DNA of 64,000 bases from M0027 sp021713415 (GTDB lineage Bacteria; Pseudomonadota; Gammaproteobacteria; Francisellales; Francisellaceae), in NCBI GenBank assembly GCA_021713415.1, contig JAKJJQ010000001.1:62001-126000 (forward strand), written 5' to 3'. How positions within the stretch are numbered: the first letter of the stretch is position 1; each line of letters begins with the position of its first letter. The notes below the pieces were generated by a model. It worked only from the letters and a program-made list of their open reading frames with translations. It was not told where the DNA came from and did not search any database. Position numbers and translations under genes: made by a program. Positions 44,793-53,787 of this stretch are shown piece after piece.

Positions 44793-45644
44793 ATGCAAAA
44801 AATTGCCATTGGGTTTATTGGTGGCGGTAATATGGCAAGAAGTCTTATAGCAGGCTTGATTGCTTCTGATTTTGATGCCAATCGTATTTGGGTTTGTGAT
44901 CGTAATAAGGCCAAGTGTGACTATTTTTCACAGAAATATCAAATTAATGCAACAGAAGATGCAAAGACACTAGCTGAACACTGTCAAGTGATTGTTTTAG
45001 CAGTTAAGCCAATGCATATGGCTGAAGTTGCAGTAGATATAGCCTCTATTGTTAAAGTAAAAAAACCGTTAATAATATCCATTGCTGCAGGCATTCCATT
45101 GACAACATTAGAGAGTTGGTATGGCTCAACGATGCCAATTGTACGCGCTATGCCAAATACACCAGCTTTAGTACAATGTGGTGCAACTGGACTTTGCCAT
45201 AATGGTAATTTAGCAGACCAACAAGTTTCACAAGCAGAGCAAATTCTAAGAAGTTGTGGTGTGATTACTTGGGTAGAAGATGAGTCATTAGTTGATGTTG
45301 TAACGGCTGTTTCTGGCTCTGGGCCTGCTTATTTTTTTAGAGTAATGGAGTTAATTGCTGATATTGCTGTTGAGTTAGGTTTAACAGAAGAGCAAGCACA
45401 GTTATTTACGGTACAAACTGCTTATGGCGCTTCACGGATGGCATTAGAATCATCTAAACCATTAAGTCATTTAAGAGAACAAGTAACCTCAAAAGGTGGT
45501 GTTACTCAAGTGGCATTAGATGTGTTTGAAAAGCATCATTTACGTGATATGCTCAAGGAAGTATTAACAGAGAATATTAAACATAGTGGTGTTTTAGCTG
45601 ACTCATATCGTGAAATGCCAAAATTAGATTACAATCAATCATAA
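44793..45644 (+). CDS. proC: Pyrroline-5-carboxylate reductase
   Basis: ProC performs the last step of proline synthesis, reducing pyrroline-5-carboxylate with NAD(P)H. The product has the Rossmann GFIGGGNMARSLIAGL at the N-terminus, AVKPMHM near residue 70, RAMPNTPALV near residue 117 and the family signature around TVQTAYGASRMALES and SKGGVTQVAL near residue 225. The 283-residue length fits. GGGAGA precedes the ATG, and yggT follows after nine bases. Confidence 0.97.
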   Translation: MQKIAIGFIGGGNMARSLIAGLIASDFDANRIWVCDRNKAKCDYFSQKYQINATEDAKTLAEHCQVIVLAVKPMHMAEVAVDIASIVKVKKPLIISIAAGIPLTTLESWYGSTMPIVRAMPNTPALVQCGATGLCHNGNLADQQVSQAEQILRSCGVITWVEDESLVDVVTAVSGSGPAYFFRVMELIADIAVELGLTEEQAQLFTVQTAYGASRMALESSKPLSHLREQVTSKGGVTQVALDVFEKHHLRDMLKEVLTENIKHSGVLADSYREMPKLDYNQS

Positions 45645-45653
45645 GGTGGGATC

Positions 45654-46199
45654 ATGACAGGTGCAGTGGTTAATGTACTTGATTTTTTAATTCAGGTTAT
45701 CTTTCAATTTTATTTAATCTGTGTTTTATTACGCTTTTTATTACAGTGGGTGAAAGCAGATTTTTATAACCCCATTTGTCAATTTTTGATAAAAATAACC
45801 AATCCATTGTTAATTCCTTTGCGACGAATTATTCCAGGTTTCTTTGGGTTAGATATGGCTGCTTTGGTATTGGCAATTTTAGTTCAATTTGTTGAAGTCT
45901 CACTTTTAGCTTTAATTAAAGATATTCCATTTAATGGTTGGCTTTATGTCTTTGGCTTAATTGAATTATTTTTATTAATATTGAATATTTTCACATTTGC
46001 TATTTTAATTCGAGCATTATTAAGCTGGATTAATCCAAATCCTTATAATCCAGTAGCGATTTTGTTATTCCAATTAACTGAGCCAATGTTAAGGCCATTA
46101 CGTAAAAGAACAGTCTTTAGTGGTATGGATTTTTCACCATTTATAGCAATTATTATTTTGCAGGCCATTGTTATTTTTATTCGCTCAATCATTGGCTGA
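45654..46199 (+). CDS. yggT: YggT family membrane protein
   Basis: The 181-residue protein holds two repeated YggT units, each with two membrane segments and a conserved NP[FILY]-type loop: FYNPICQFLIKITNPLLIPLRR near residue 40 and NPYNPVAILLFQLTEPMLRPLR near residue 130. YggT proteins are linked to membrane organisation and osmotic shock resistance. The proC-yggT pairing is conserved in gammaproteobacteria and supports the name. Confidence 0.93.
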   Translation: MTGAVVNVLDFLIQVIFQFYLICVLLRFLLQWVKADFYNPICQFLIKITNPLLIPLRRIIPGFFGLDMAALVLAILVQFVEVSLLALIKDIPFNGWLYVFGLIELFLLILNIFTFAILIRALLSWINPNPYNPVAILLFQLTEPMLRPLRKRTVFSGMDFSPFIAIIILQAIVIFIRSIIG

Positions 46200-46213
46200 T
46201 TTATATACTTATA

Positions 46214-48019
46214 TTATTTAGGTTTGACTGTTTTAAAGGCCTGAGTATTTTGCTTAACTCTAATAAAGTCATCTTTACCGCCAACACTAGAGTTATCACT
46301 AATTAAGCCTGCAATATTTCTTTTTAGAACCCATGTACCTTTCTTTTTCATTACTTTAAAACCAAGCATTTTCAGTAGTTTTCTAAATTCCTTATTATTA
46401 TTCATCAAGTTTTGATGCCAGAAACGATCGCTGTCTCTTAAAATCTGAAATTGCTTATCAAATAAAGCAATTGTTGTTTCACCAAACATTGTATTACCAA
46501 CACGATCTTCAGCTAGCATACCAACAATAGGGTCAATGGTATTAACACCCATTGGATAAGCTTGAGCTAATTTATTTTGAATTTCGATGTTACTGGTGAT
46601 CTCAGAGAAACTTGTAACAGCAGGTAGACCTAGAACTAAACGAGTTGTATTATAGTCATGTAAGCCTCTGTCACGTCCACGGTTAATGTGTGTTGCTTGT
46701 AGGTCATTTAATCTAAAATCAAGGAATGGCAGTTGTGGATTAATACTACGCAGTTCTTCTACTAATTTTAAATCATGTTTTTCAGCAACTGTAACTAATT
46801 GGCCTCTTAAAATAGGGTCAATACCAGCATCAAGTGAATTATGGTATGCACTATCAGAAGTCATTGGATCAGCAGAGTTATCAATTGGTCCATCAACAAT
46901 TGAGTTTCCATCTTTATCTAAGCGTTGACCTAATGCATGTAGTGTTGTATGCAATGTAAATGGTCCAGTAATAAATTCTACCAACATAGCAGGGAATACA
47001 TCACTTTTATAACCAGAGTATGGTGGTAGTTTAATGCCGATTAATGGTAATAATTCATTGTATGTAATTGCTTGATATTCAGCTTCAACTACTTTTCTTG
47101 TCATTTGGAATATAGCTTCGTCATACTCTTGGACAGTTACTGTTGTGGGATCAGGTAAACCAACTTTTAATTTCTTCTTAGTTGGTAAATCATTTAAGAT
47201 TGTTGCAACACGATTATGCTCCCTTAAAAGTAGCGTACTGGGTACAGTACCAAGTGTAAATAATGCTAATGCAACAGGCGATTCATCAGGTAAAAAACCT
47301 GGGCCAATAGGGAAGGCATTAGGTGTATTGGTAATATCTCTTAAATAACCCATTGTAGGTAGTACCATCTCTCCATTTTCAGCAGGTTGTAGGTGAACCT
47401 TACCATTTTCAAGTGTACGTAAAGTTCGATTGTTAATTTCCATTGGATGATAAACAACATCTAGGTCTAACCATGGCGATGGAATATTGATTGTATCAGC
47501 GATTGGTGACATGCCAAATGTGGCTAAAGTAACCATTCGATTAAACTCAAGGAATTTACCACCTTCAGAGTCTGGATCAAATGCGGGATCTCCTACTGGA
47601 ACAGGGATAGGTGCGGGATTGCTTCGATCAGCTAATGCTAAAGCAGTATCTGTGTGTATAAAAAACAACCACCAAGAAGCAAGATCATTAATATTAAGTG
47701 GTTCAGGAATTGCTCCATCAGTTTGTGAGAGTAAATTACTAATAACGCGAACATTTGTATGGCCGTGAATTTCTGGCCTTGCAGGTTGAGTGAAACCGTC
47801 AATAAAGGCATTATCTAAGATACCTAAACTAGAGTAATCCATTCTTGAATAGATACTAACATTAGGGCTAATAAAATTAAAAAATGGCATTGAATTGACA
47901 CCCCATGTAGGGTTATCAACATTGTTTCCATAACCATCGAGTGTTCTATTTTCAGCATATAAACTATTGGATAGTAATATCAAAAATGCTGAAAAAAATG
48001 CAATGATGATTTTCTTCAT
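46214..48019 (-). CDS. Exported animal-type haem peroxidase family protein with displaced histidine motifs
   Basis: A signal peptide ends in Leu-Tyr-Ala (residue 22). The mature protein has family landmarks: RTLDGYGNN and NPTWG at the start, VPVGDPAFDP near 141, LREHNRVA near 265, R308 in TRKVVEAEYQAITYNELLP, and RGRDRG at 447-452. The family's distal WGQFIDHD is here WWLFFIHTD (His122), so the His is one position early. The proximal FRFGHS is here FTLHTTLH (His357, His361), again with no His at the expected position. RGRDHG has become RGRDRG. Haem binding may be altered. Known members oxidise halides or lipids. AAGGAG precedes the ATG. Confidence 0.85.
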   Translation of the reverse strand: MKKIIIAFFSAFLILLSNSLYAENRTLDGYGNNVDNPTWGVNSMPFFNFISPNVSIYSRMDYSSLGILDNAFIDGFTQPARPEIHGHTNVRVISNLLSQTDGAIPEPLNINDLASWWLFFIHTDTALALADRSNPAPIPVPVGDPAFDPDSEGGKFLEFNRMVTLATFGMSPIADTINIPSPWLDLDVVYHPMEINNRTLRTLENGKVHLQPAENGEMVLPTMGYLRDITNTPNAFPIGPGFLPDESPVALALFTLGTVPSTLLLREHNRVATILNDLPTKKKLKVGLPDPTTVTVQEYDEAIFQMTRKVVEAEYQAITYNELLPLIGIKLPPYSGYKSDVFPAMLVEFITGPFTLHTTLHALGQRLDKDGNSIVDGPIDNSADPMTSDSAYHNSLDAGIDPILRGQLVTVAEKHDLKLVEELRSINPQLPFLDFRLNDLQATHINRGRDRGLHDYNTTRLVLGLPAVTSFSEITSNIEIQNKLAQAYPMGVNTIDPIVGMLAEDRVGNTMFGETTIALFDKQFQILRDSDRFWHQNLMNNNKEFRKLLKMLGFKVMKKKGTWVLKRNIAGLISDNSSVGGKDDFIRVKQNTQAFKTVKPK

Positions 48020-48454
48020 GAGGGTCTCCTTATGAGTTTTGCAGATGGGGACACAATAATAAGTTAAGCAGTAATATCGAAAAATGGTTAGACAATCACA
48101 GAGCTTGTAATTTTGGAAAATTTTGAATTACTAGCTGATAGAGATAGTTAATTAAAAATATAATTTAATAAAATATTGCAATAGCGTTCTTTGTTATTTG
48201 TTAACGTTATTGTTTTTGAGTAATTAATAAAAAAAACTTATTTTCTGCTTATTTTATTTGCAAAATGTAAGATTATTTTTGTTTTAAGATATTTATAATT
48301 AGTTATATTTTCATATTGCATATATTGTTTGTTTGTAAAAATTAATCAAAATAAGGCTATACTGTAGTTTGACGGTATTGTATAGATAATTTATATGTAA
48401 AATGCATCATTTATTTTTATGATATATTGACTTTGATAATTAAAAGGTAATTAT
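48020..48454. other. 435-base intergenic region between divergent peroxidase and MFS genes
   Basis: The region is extremely AT-rich. It holds the peroxidase ribosome site at its left end and a possible promoter for the MFS gene at 48369-48397. I see no open frame with a ribosome site, no tRNA and no convincing hairpin. The low GC content could reflect nucleoid-protein silencing, which is inference. Confidence 0.6.
48369..48397 (+). promoter_or_regulatory. Possible promoter of the MFS gene at 48455
   Basis: TTGACG (48369-48374) and TATATG (48392-48397) are separated by 17 bases, 57 bases before the ATG. The -35 is good and the -10 is partial. Confidence 0.35.
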
Positions 48455-49711
48455 ATGAAAAAATCATTATTTTCATTATTGTTAGTTGTATTTATTGATG
48501 CTGCTGGGATTGGTTTATTATTTCCAGTGTTAAATACCATTATTATGGATCCAAGCGTTGATTTTCTTGCTAAAGGCACATCTGATTTTTGGCGCCATTT
48601 AGATTATGGTATTGTTGTTGCTGTTTTTTTCTTAGCATGGTTTTTTGGTGCAACTTATATCTCAAAAACATCAGATACGATAGGCCGTAAAAAATCATTG
48701 GTTATTTGTCTGATTGGACTTTTCTTAGGTTATGGCTTAACCATTGTTGCCATTTATGCTAAAAGCTTAACATTACTAATTATTGGACGTGTAATTTCAG
48801 GATTAACAGCAGGTAGTCAGCCTGTTGCACAAGCTGCAATTATTGATATTAGTGATGATGAACATAAAACAAAAAATTTAGGTCTTATTATGTTTGCATT
48901 TTCACTTGGAATGGTAATGGGGCCTGTTATTGGTGGTGTATTTACAAGTAAAGAAATTTATCACGGATTTAATAGTGCAACACCATTTTTTATTATTTTA
49001 GCCATTACATTAATTAACCTTGTTTTATTAGCATTGTATTTTAATGATGAGAAAAAAGCACAAGGTCGATTTAAGTTAGAGATTTTAAGTGTTTTTACTC
49101 AGTTTGCACCAATGGTAAAATTAAAAAAAGTAAGAAAGTTATCTATCGTTTTTTTTATTATGCAGTTTGCCTTTAATACTTTTTATGTATTTGTACCGCT
49201 TTATTTATTTGAGGTATATGGGTTTGCAACATTAGGTAATAGTATTTTGATGTTGGTTTTAGGTTTTTCAATGGCATTAAGTAGTCGCTTTCTTGTGCCT
49301 ATCTTTGCAAAGCGTATGTCTAACCAAAGTACTGTGATATTAGGTTTAGCAATTATGGCAGTTTCAGTAACATTAATGATTACAGTAAAAACATGGCTAG
49401 TACCATTTATTATTGCTGTACCATTTATGTTGGCTTTTGGACTAGCTTATACGAATATGCTTTCTTTATTTTCAAATAGTGTTGATCAAAGCCAACAAGG
49501 TTGGGTGATGGGAATTACAGTTTCACTCTTTACTTCAGGTGCTGCTATTACATCTTTTGTCGGTGGTGAATTAGTTGATTTAAGTATTAATCTACCATTT
49601 ATTATCACGATTATTGGCTTTGTTATTAGCTTATGGCTTTTATATTTATTTAGAAAGTCAGTGAGTAGTTGTCATTTACAGAAAGATGATGAGGTTATAA
49701 ATGTTCCTTAA
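48455..49711 (+). CDS. MFS transporter, TetA-like drug exporter type
   Basis: The 418-residue protein has twelve membrane segments. The N-terminus FSLLLVVFIDAAGIGLLFPVL matches the TetA/DHA1 pattern (Asp in segment 1). Motif A is present as SKTSDTIGRKKSLVICLIG near residue 70, motif B as IIGRVISGLTAGSQPVAQA near residue 109 and motif C-like GMVMGPVIGGVF near residue 150. Substrate unknown. It converges on the effector-like gene at 49718 with six bases between stops. Confidence 0.9.
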   Translation: MKKSLFSLLLVVFIDAAGIGLLFPVLNTIIMDPSVDFLAKGTSDFWRHLDYGIVVAVFFLAWFFGATYISKTSDTIGRKKSLVICLIGLFLGYGLTIVAIYAKSLTLLIIGRVISGLTAGSQPVAQAAIIDISDDEHKTKNLGLIMFAFSLGMVMGPVIGGVFTSKEIYHGFNSATPFFIILAITLINLVLLALYFNDEKKAQGRFKLEILSVFTQFAPMVKLKKVRKLSIVFFIMQFAFNTFYVFVPLYLFEVYGFATLGNSILMLVLGFSMALSSRFLVPIFAKRMSNQSTVILGLAIMAVSVTLMITVKTWLVPFIIAVPFMLAFGLAYTNMLSLFSNSVDQSQQGWVMGITVSLFTSGAAITSFVGGELVDLSINLPFIITIIGFVISLWLLYLFRKSVSSCHLQKDDEVINVP

Positions 49712-49717
49712 AAAGGA

Positions 49718-51121
49718 TTAAGAAAGTTCTTTTTCATCTGTATCAGTATATTGCATTTGTTGAGTTTGATTTGCGGTTACTTGAAAAAGTGGTGGAGGCG
49801 CATGAGCATCTACATTAAAGCTAGAAATAGGGGGTTGTTGAGGTGTAGCTGTTGTGTGGTCAGATGGTAAAGGAGGATACAATGGTTGAGGAGAATTATA
49901 AGTTTGTTGGGCCTGTTCAGAGGTAGTACTCAGAGGTGGTGCGCTACCTTCAAAATTTGGTTGCTTTTGGTAAATATCATTAGCTGTCTGAACTTGAACT
50001 GGCTGCCCTGTCACGGGGGTACCAATTTGTGGCTGATACATATTTATAAATTCACGGCAATGCATACTAAAATAAGGTTTATCTTCTGTAACTGTGCCTG
50101 TTTCTTTTCCATTGGTAATGTTTTGAGAGGCATCTTCAAAAGTATTAATATTTAAGCTTTTATCTTTTGAAGCATTTTTGATATTAAATAAGGTCGTTTC
50201 AATATTGACACCTACACCAAAAGTATCAAGATAATTATTAGTTGCTTTTAATCTATCTTTAACTGCATTCAATGAGTCAGGGTACATAATATGTGGGCCA
50301 TTGTCATTATGATGAGCTAGTATGTAGATTGATTGTTCTAAAAGATATTCCATAGCTTTTGCATAATTAGAGTAAATTTTCTCATGTTGAACTTCAGGCT
50401 GTGTAAGTAGTGAATAATGTAGTAATTCATATAAGTTTATTAGCGTGTTTTGTAAATCTTCAATGAGTTGTATTTTTTTAAAGTTGTCAGTGGTGTTTTT
50501 TGCTATATTGAGTGCATTAAATAGCTCAAAGTGTGCATTTTGAATAGCAAAATAATTGGAATCAAATTTAGGCATATCTTCAGCATGTTTTAGCTGTTGG
50601 GAACAAAAATGCTTATAAAAATGAGGTTCACTTACATAGCTTAAAGGTGCTTGGCCTAATGCATTAAAAGTTTTTACTGTATTATCTTCTTCATTTAGTT
50701 TATTAGTAATAATATTTTTAATATTTGCTAGTATGGTTTCGATTGTCTTTAAATCTTCAACATCATAAAGTTTTAAACGCTCAATTTCTGTTTCTAACCT
50801 CGCTCTTGATGCTTTAAAAGCAGTCGATGTACTATAAAAATGGTTGGTATGTGATAAAATATAGACAGCTTGTTCAAGAAACTGACTAATTATTTGAGCA
50901 TGTTGTTTGAATAATGGTTCATTACTAGCTTGAGTAGCATGTTGAAGATTTGAATAATAAAGTTGATTAATACTTTCTGATAATATTAATAGGCTTACTT
51001 GTAAGTCTTCTATCCATCTTCCTTTCTCGTAGTTAGTAGTATTATTTCTGGCTACGTTAAGTGCATTATGAAGATCAAAAACAAGTGATTGAATTTGATG
51101 AAATTGTCTAAATCCTGACAT
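49718..51121 (-). CDS. Effector-like protein: duplicated helical domain plus Pro/Gln-rich tail
   Basis: I prefer the ATG at 51121 (467 residues), which has AGAGGA nine bases upstream, to the ATG at 51157. No family is recognised. Two helical units are clearly duplicated: residues about 3-145 and 175-310 share the order LFNALN(I/V)A(K/R)N, a WIEDLQ/LIEDLQ segment, then LEQ(A/S)(V/I)YIL(S/A)H, then a run ending in IETxLxNIKN. The last 110 residues are rich in Pro, Gln, Thr and Ser and contain PLYPPLPS and APPPLF. There is no signal peptide. Such composition is common in translocated effectors and rare in bacterial housekeeping proteins. YPPL matches the YPxL-type ALIX-binding motif, though short motifs arise by chance. 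Confidence 0.7.
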   Translation of the reverse strand: MSGFRQFHQIQSLVFDLHNALNVARNNTTNYEKGRWIEDLQVSLLILSESINQLYYSNLQHATQASNEPLFKQHAQIISQFLEQAVYILSHTNHFYSTSTAFKASRARLETEIERLKLYDVEDLKTIETILANIKNIITNKLNEEDNTVKTFNALGQAPLSYVSEPHFYKHFCSQQLKHAEDMPKFDSNYFAIQNAHFELFNALNIAKNTTDNFKKIQLIEDLQNTLINLYELLHYSLLTQPEVQHEKIYSNYAKAMEYLLEQSIYILAHHNDNGPHIMYPDSLNAVKDRLKATNNYLDTFGVGVNIETTLFNIKNASKDKSLNINTFEDASQNITNGKETGTVTEDKPYFSMHCREFINMYQPQIGTPVTGQPVQVQTANDIYQKQPNFEGSAPPLSTTSEQAQQTYNSPQPLYPPLPSDHTTATPQQPPISSFNVDAHAPPPLFQVTANQTQQMQYTDTDEKELS

Positions 51122-51355
51122 CTTAATATCCTCTTTTAAATATTTACACTTAATCATTATAGATAACTTATAAAAGTTGTATATATTTAAAATATTACAT
51201 AAATTAAGTAACGTTTGTTTTAATTTTTTTGTATATAAATCAGTTGTATATAATTAATTTAATAAGTTTTTGATGATTGTGCATACAAAAAATAAAAGAG
51301 CAATATTTCACTTTGTAGCTTTAAAAGTGGCTTTAGTATGTGTTCATTAAAATAT

Positions 51356-52681
51356 TTAAACATGAGCCTTTAATATATTTAAAGACTTAAGGGTTTTGAT
51401 TTTTAATTCTTCTAAAATGACATCATCAGCAATTAATGGCGGTAGCCAATAAATAGTATTACCTAAAGGCCTAAGTAAAATGCCTTCTTTAACGGCAATT
51501 TGATAGAGTTTAAATCCAAGTCGTTCTTTTGGATTATTGACTTTTAAGTCACAGGCGGCCATTGCGCCAACTTGGCGAATGTTATGAATCATTTGCGTTT
51601 TATGAGCAATCGATTCCATATGGCTTTTCATTATTTTACCCATATCATTAGCATGGTTAATAATATTATCTTCTTTAACAATATTTAACGCTTCTAATGC
51701 AATTGCTGCACCTAGTGCATTACCAGAGAAAGTATGTGAATGTAGAAATGATTTTCCCTTGTCATAGTCATCATAAAATAAATCATAAATCTCATCAGTA
51801 GTCATCACACAGCTAAACGGAAGCCAACCAGATGTTAAACCTTTAGATAAACAGACGAAATCAGGTTTAATCTGAGCATATTCACAAGCAAGAAACTTAC
51901 CCGTTCGACCAATGCCAGTCATAATCTCATCAGCGATTAAATGGATATGATTGTCTTTAGCCCATGCTGCAAGTCGTTTAAGAAAATCAGGGCTGTACAC
52001 AAGCATACCACCAGCACCTTGTAAAATTGGTTCAAAAATAATCGCAGTAGCTGTATCTTTATATTTTTCAATTTCAGGTAATGCTTTTAACCAATATTCT
52101 TCTGCATTATGCCAAAGTGGGTCATTTTCTCCTGAAACATAAGGTATATGGTTGATAATAACAGGCTCTAGTAACATAGACTGATAAGCATCTTTATAAA
52201 TACCCAGATCACTAACACTTAATGTTGCAGTTGTTTCACCATGATAACCATTTTTAAGTGCTATAAATTGCGTGCGTTTAGTTTCGCCTTTGATAACTCG
52301 ACTATGAATACTCATCTTCATAGCAATTTCAACAGCACATGAACCGTCACCAGCATAGAAAGTTTTTGATAACCCTGGCAAAATATTTGTTAGCTTTTCA
52401 GATAGATTAACGATGGTTTCATAAGTTGTATTCGCAAATATGACATGCTCAAATCGTTCTGCTTGATTAAATAGTGCTTGTTTTAATCTTGGGTGATTAT
52501 GACCTAATGACTTACACCACCAACTTGAAATTGCATCTAAGATTTGTTGTTTATTTTTTAATGTAATATAGCAACCTTGCGCATGATCAATAACTAAGGG
52601 TTTAAATGTTTCATAGTCTTTCATTTGAGAGCATGGGTGCCAGATTGTATTATGTGTTTTTTGATGTATTGTTTGATTCAT
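51356..52681 (-). CDS. bioA: Adenosylmethionine-8-amino-7-oxononanoate aminotransferase
   Basis: BioA makes 7,8-diaminopelargonate using SAM as amino donor, with PLP. The class III aminotransferase motifs are visible: WHPCSQMKDYE at the N-terminus, SWWCKSLGHNHP near residue 50, GDGSCAVEIAMKM near residue 110, ADEIMTGIGRTG near residue 246 and the PLP Lys in CLSKGLTSGWLP near residue 277. The 441-residue length fits. It is divergent from bioB, with the regulatory site between them. Confidence 0.97.
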   Translation of the reverse strand: MNQTIHQKTHNTIWHPCSQMKDYETFKPLVIDHAQGCYITLKNKQQILDAISSWWCKSLGHNHPRLKQALFNQAERFEHVIFANTTYETIVNLSEKLTNILPGLSKTFYAGDGSCAVEIAMKMSIHSRVIKGETKRTQFIALKNGYHGETTATLSVSDLGIYKDAYQSMLLEPVIINHIPYVSGENDPLWHNAEEYWLKALPEIEKYKDTATAIIFEPILQGAGGMLVYSPDFLKRLAAWAKDNHIHLIADEIMTGIGRTGKFLACEYAQIKPDFVCLSKGLTSGWLPFSCVMTTDEIYDLFYDDYDKGKSFLHSHTFSGNALGAAIALEALNIVKEDNIINHANDMGKIMKSHMESIAHKTQMIHNIRQVGAMAACDLKVNNPKERLGFKLYQIAVKEGILLRPLGNTIYWLPPLIADDVILEELKIKTLKSLNILKAHV

Positions 52682-52683
52682 TC

Positions 52684-52715
52684 AAGTTAACCTTATAAAA
52701 ATTTATGGTTGACTG
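52684..52715. promoter_or_regulatory. Candidate BirA operator between bioA and bioB
   Basis: AAGTTAACC (52684-52692) and GGTTGACTG (52707-52715) form an inverted repeat with a 14-base spacer; seven of nine paired positions agree. The half-sites match the known BirA box pattern, GTTAACC then GGTTnAC, at the usual spacing. It lies at the bioA start side and overlaps the bioB -35 region, so biotinyl-AMP-bound BirA would block both directions. Confidence 0.75.
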
Positions 52716-52737
52716 TGGGCTTACCTTACCATAGAAT
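52709..52737 (+). promoter_or_regulatory. Promoter of the bioBFHCD operon
   Basis: TTGACT (52709-52714) and TAGAAT (52732-52737) are separated by 17 bases, with five of six matches in each hexamer. The -35 sits in the right half of the BirA operator. bioB begins 43 bases after the -10. Confidence 0.7.
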
Positions 52738-52779
52738 CAGCCAATCAACAATCATTAGATGGTTTAGGAAATTTCAGTC

Positions 52780-53784
52780 GTGGATAGTATACAAACTGAA
52801 GAAAAATCAAATAAATATAATACAAATAGTCAATATAACAAACAAACAATTAGGCAGTTATTTGATCAACCTTTTTTAGAGGTTGTCTATCAAGCTGCTA
52901 GTGTCCATCGAAAGCATTTTAATCCACAAGAGATAGAACGGGCAACATTATTAAGTATTAAAACAGGTGCTTGTCCTGAAGACTGTGCTTATTGCCCACA
53001 AAGTGGTCACTATAATACCGGTGTTAAAAAAGAAAACTTAATGAGTGTTGAAGCAATTTTAACAAAAGCAAAAATAGCCAAAGCTAATGGTTCAACACGT
53101 TTTTGTATGGGGGCGGCTTGGCGAAATCCTCCTGAAAAAGAAATTCCAAAGATTATAGAGATTATTAAAGAAGTTAAGGCATTAGGTTTAGAGACTTGTA
53201 TGACTTTAGGCACTTTAAGTAAACCATTAGCCGGTGCGCTTAAAGAAGCAGGCCTTGATTTTTATAACCATAATTTAGATTCATCACCAGAGTTCTATAA
53301 AAAGATTATTACCACTAGAAGTTATGATGAGCGACTAAAGACATTACAACATGTCCATGATGCAGGTATTAATATTTGTTGTGGTGGCATTATGGGTATG
53401 GGTGAAACAATTGATGATCGAGTCAATTTTCTTGAACAGTTATTATTATTACCACAGAGTCCTCAGTCGATTCCAATTAATCGCTTAATTGCAACAAAAG
53501 GGACGCCTTTAGCCGATACAAAAGAGATGGATCATTTTGATTTTATTAAGATGATTGCAATTACAAGAATTATCTTTCCAACCTCTGTCATTCGTCTATC
53601 GGCAGGTAGATGTCAAATGTCTGATGAAATGCAGGCGTTTTGCTTTTTTGCTGGTGCTAATTCAATTTTTTATGGTAATGTACTTTTAACTTCTGCCAAT
53701 GCAACAGCTGATGAAGATGTAATATTATTAAAAAAACTTGGCTTTAATATTACAGATAAGCCATTAAGCCAATGTAAAAGTTGA
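52780..53784 (+). CDS. bioB: Biotin synthase
   Basis: BioB inserts sulfur into dethiobiotin as a radical-SAM enzyme. The cluster-binding CPEDCAYC holds Cys65, Cys69 and Cys72. Other family features are FCMGAAWRNP near residue 107, the 2Fe-2S ligand region with CMTLGTLS near residue 146, NICCGGIMGMGE near residue 204 and RLSAGRCQMSDEMQ near residue 270. The N-terminus is about 15 residues longer than in E. coli and hydrophilic. The start codon is the GTG at 52780. bioF follows after three bases. Confidence 0.97.
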   Translation: MDSIQTEEKSNKYNTNSQYNKQTIRQLFDQPFLEVVYQAASVHRKHFNPQEIERATLLSIKTGACPEDCAYCPQSGHYNTGVKKENLMSVEAILTKAKIAKANGSTRFCMGAAWRNPPEKEIPKIIEIIKEVKALGLETCMTLGTLSKPLAGALKEAGLDFYNHNLDSSPEFYKKIITTRSYDERLKTLQHVHDAGINICCGGIMGMGETIDDRVNFLEQLLLLPQSPQSIPINRLIATKGTPLADTKEMDHFDFIKMIAITRIIFPTSVIRLSAGRCQMSDEMQAFCFFAGANSIFYGNVLLTSANATADEDVILLKKLGFNITDKPLSQCKS

Positions 53785-53787
53785 TCT

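Noticed and set aside
46686..47768. Several plus-strand frames of 60-90 codons inside the peroxidase gene
   Set aside because: They lack ribosome sites and run antisense to a clear coding gene, so they are shadow frames.
49705..49717. Short hairpin TCCTTAAAAAGGA between convergent genes as a terminator
   Set aside because: Only a five-base AT-containing stem and no T run on either side.
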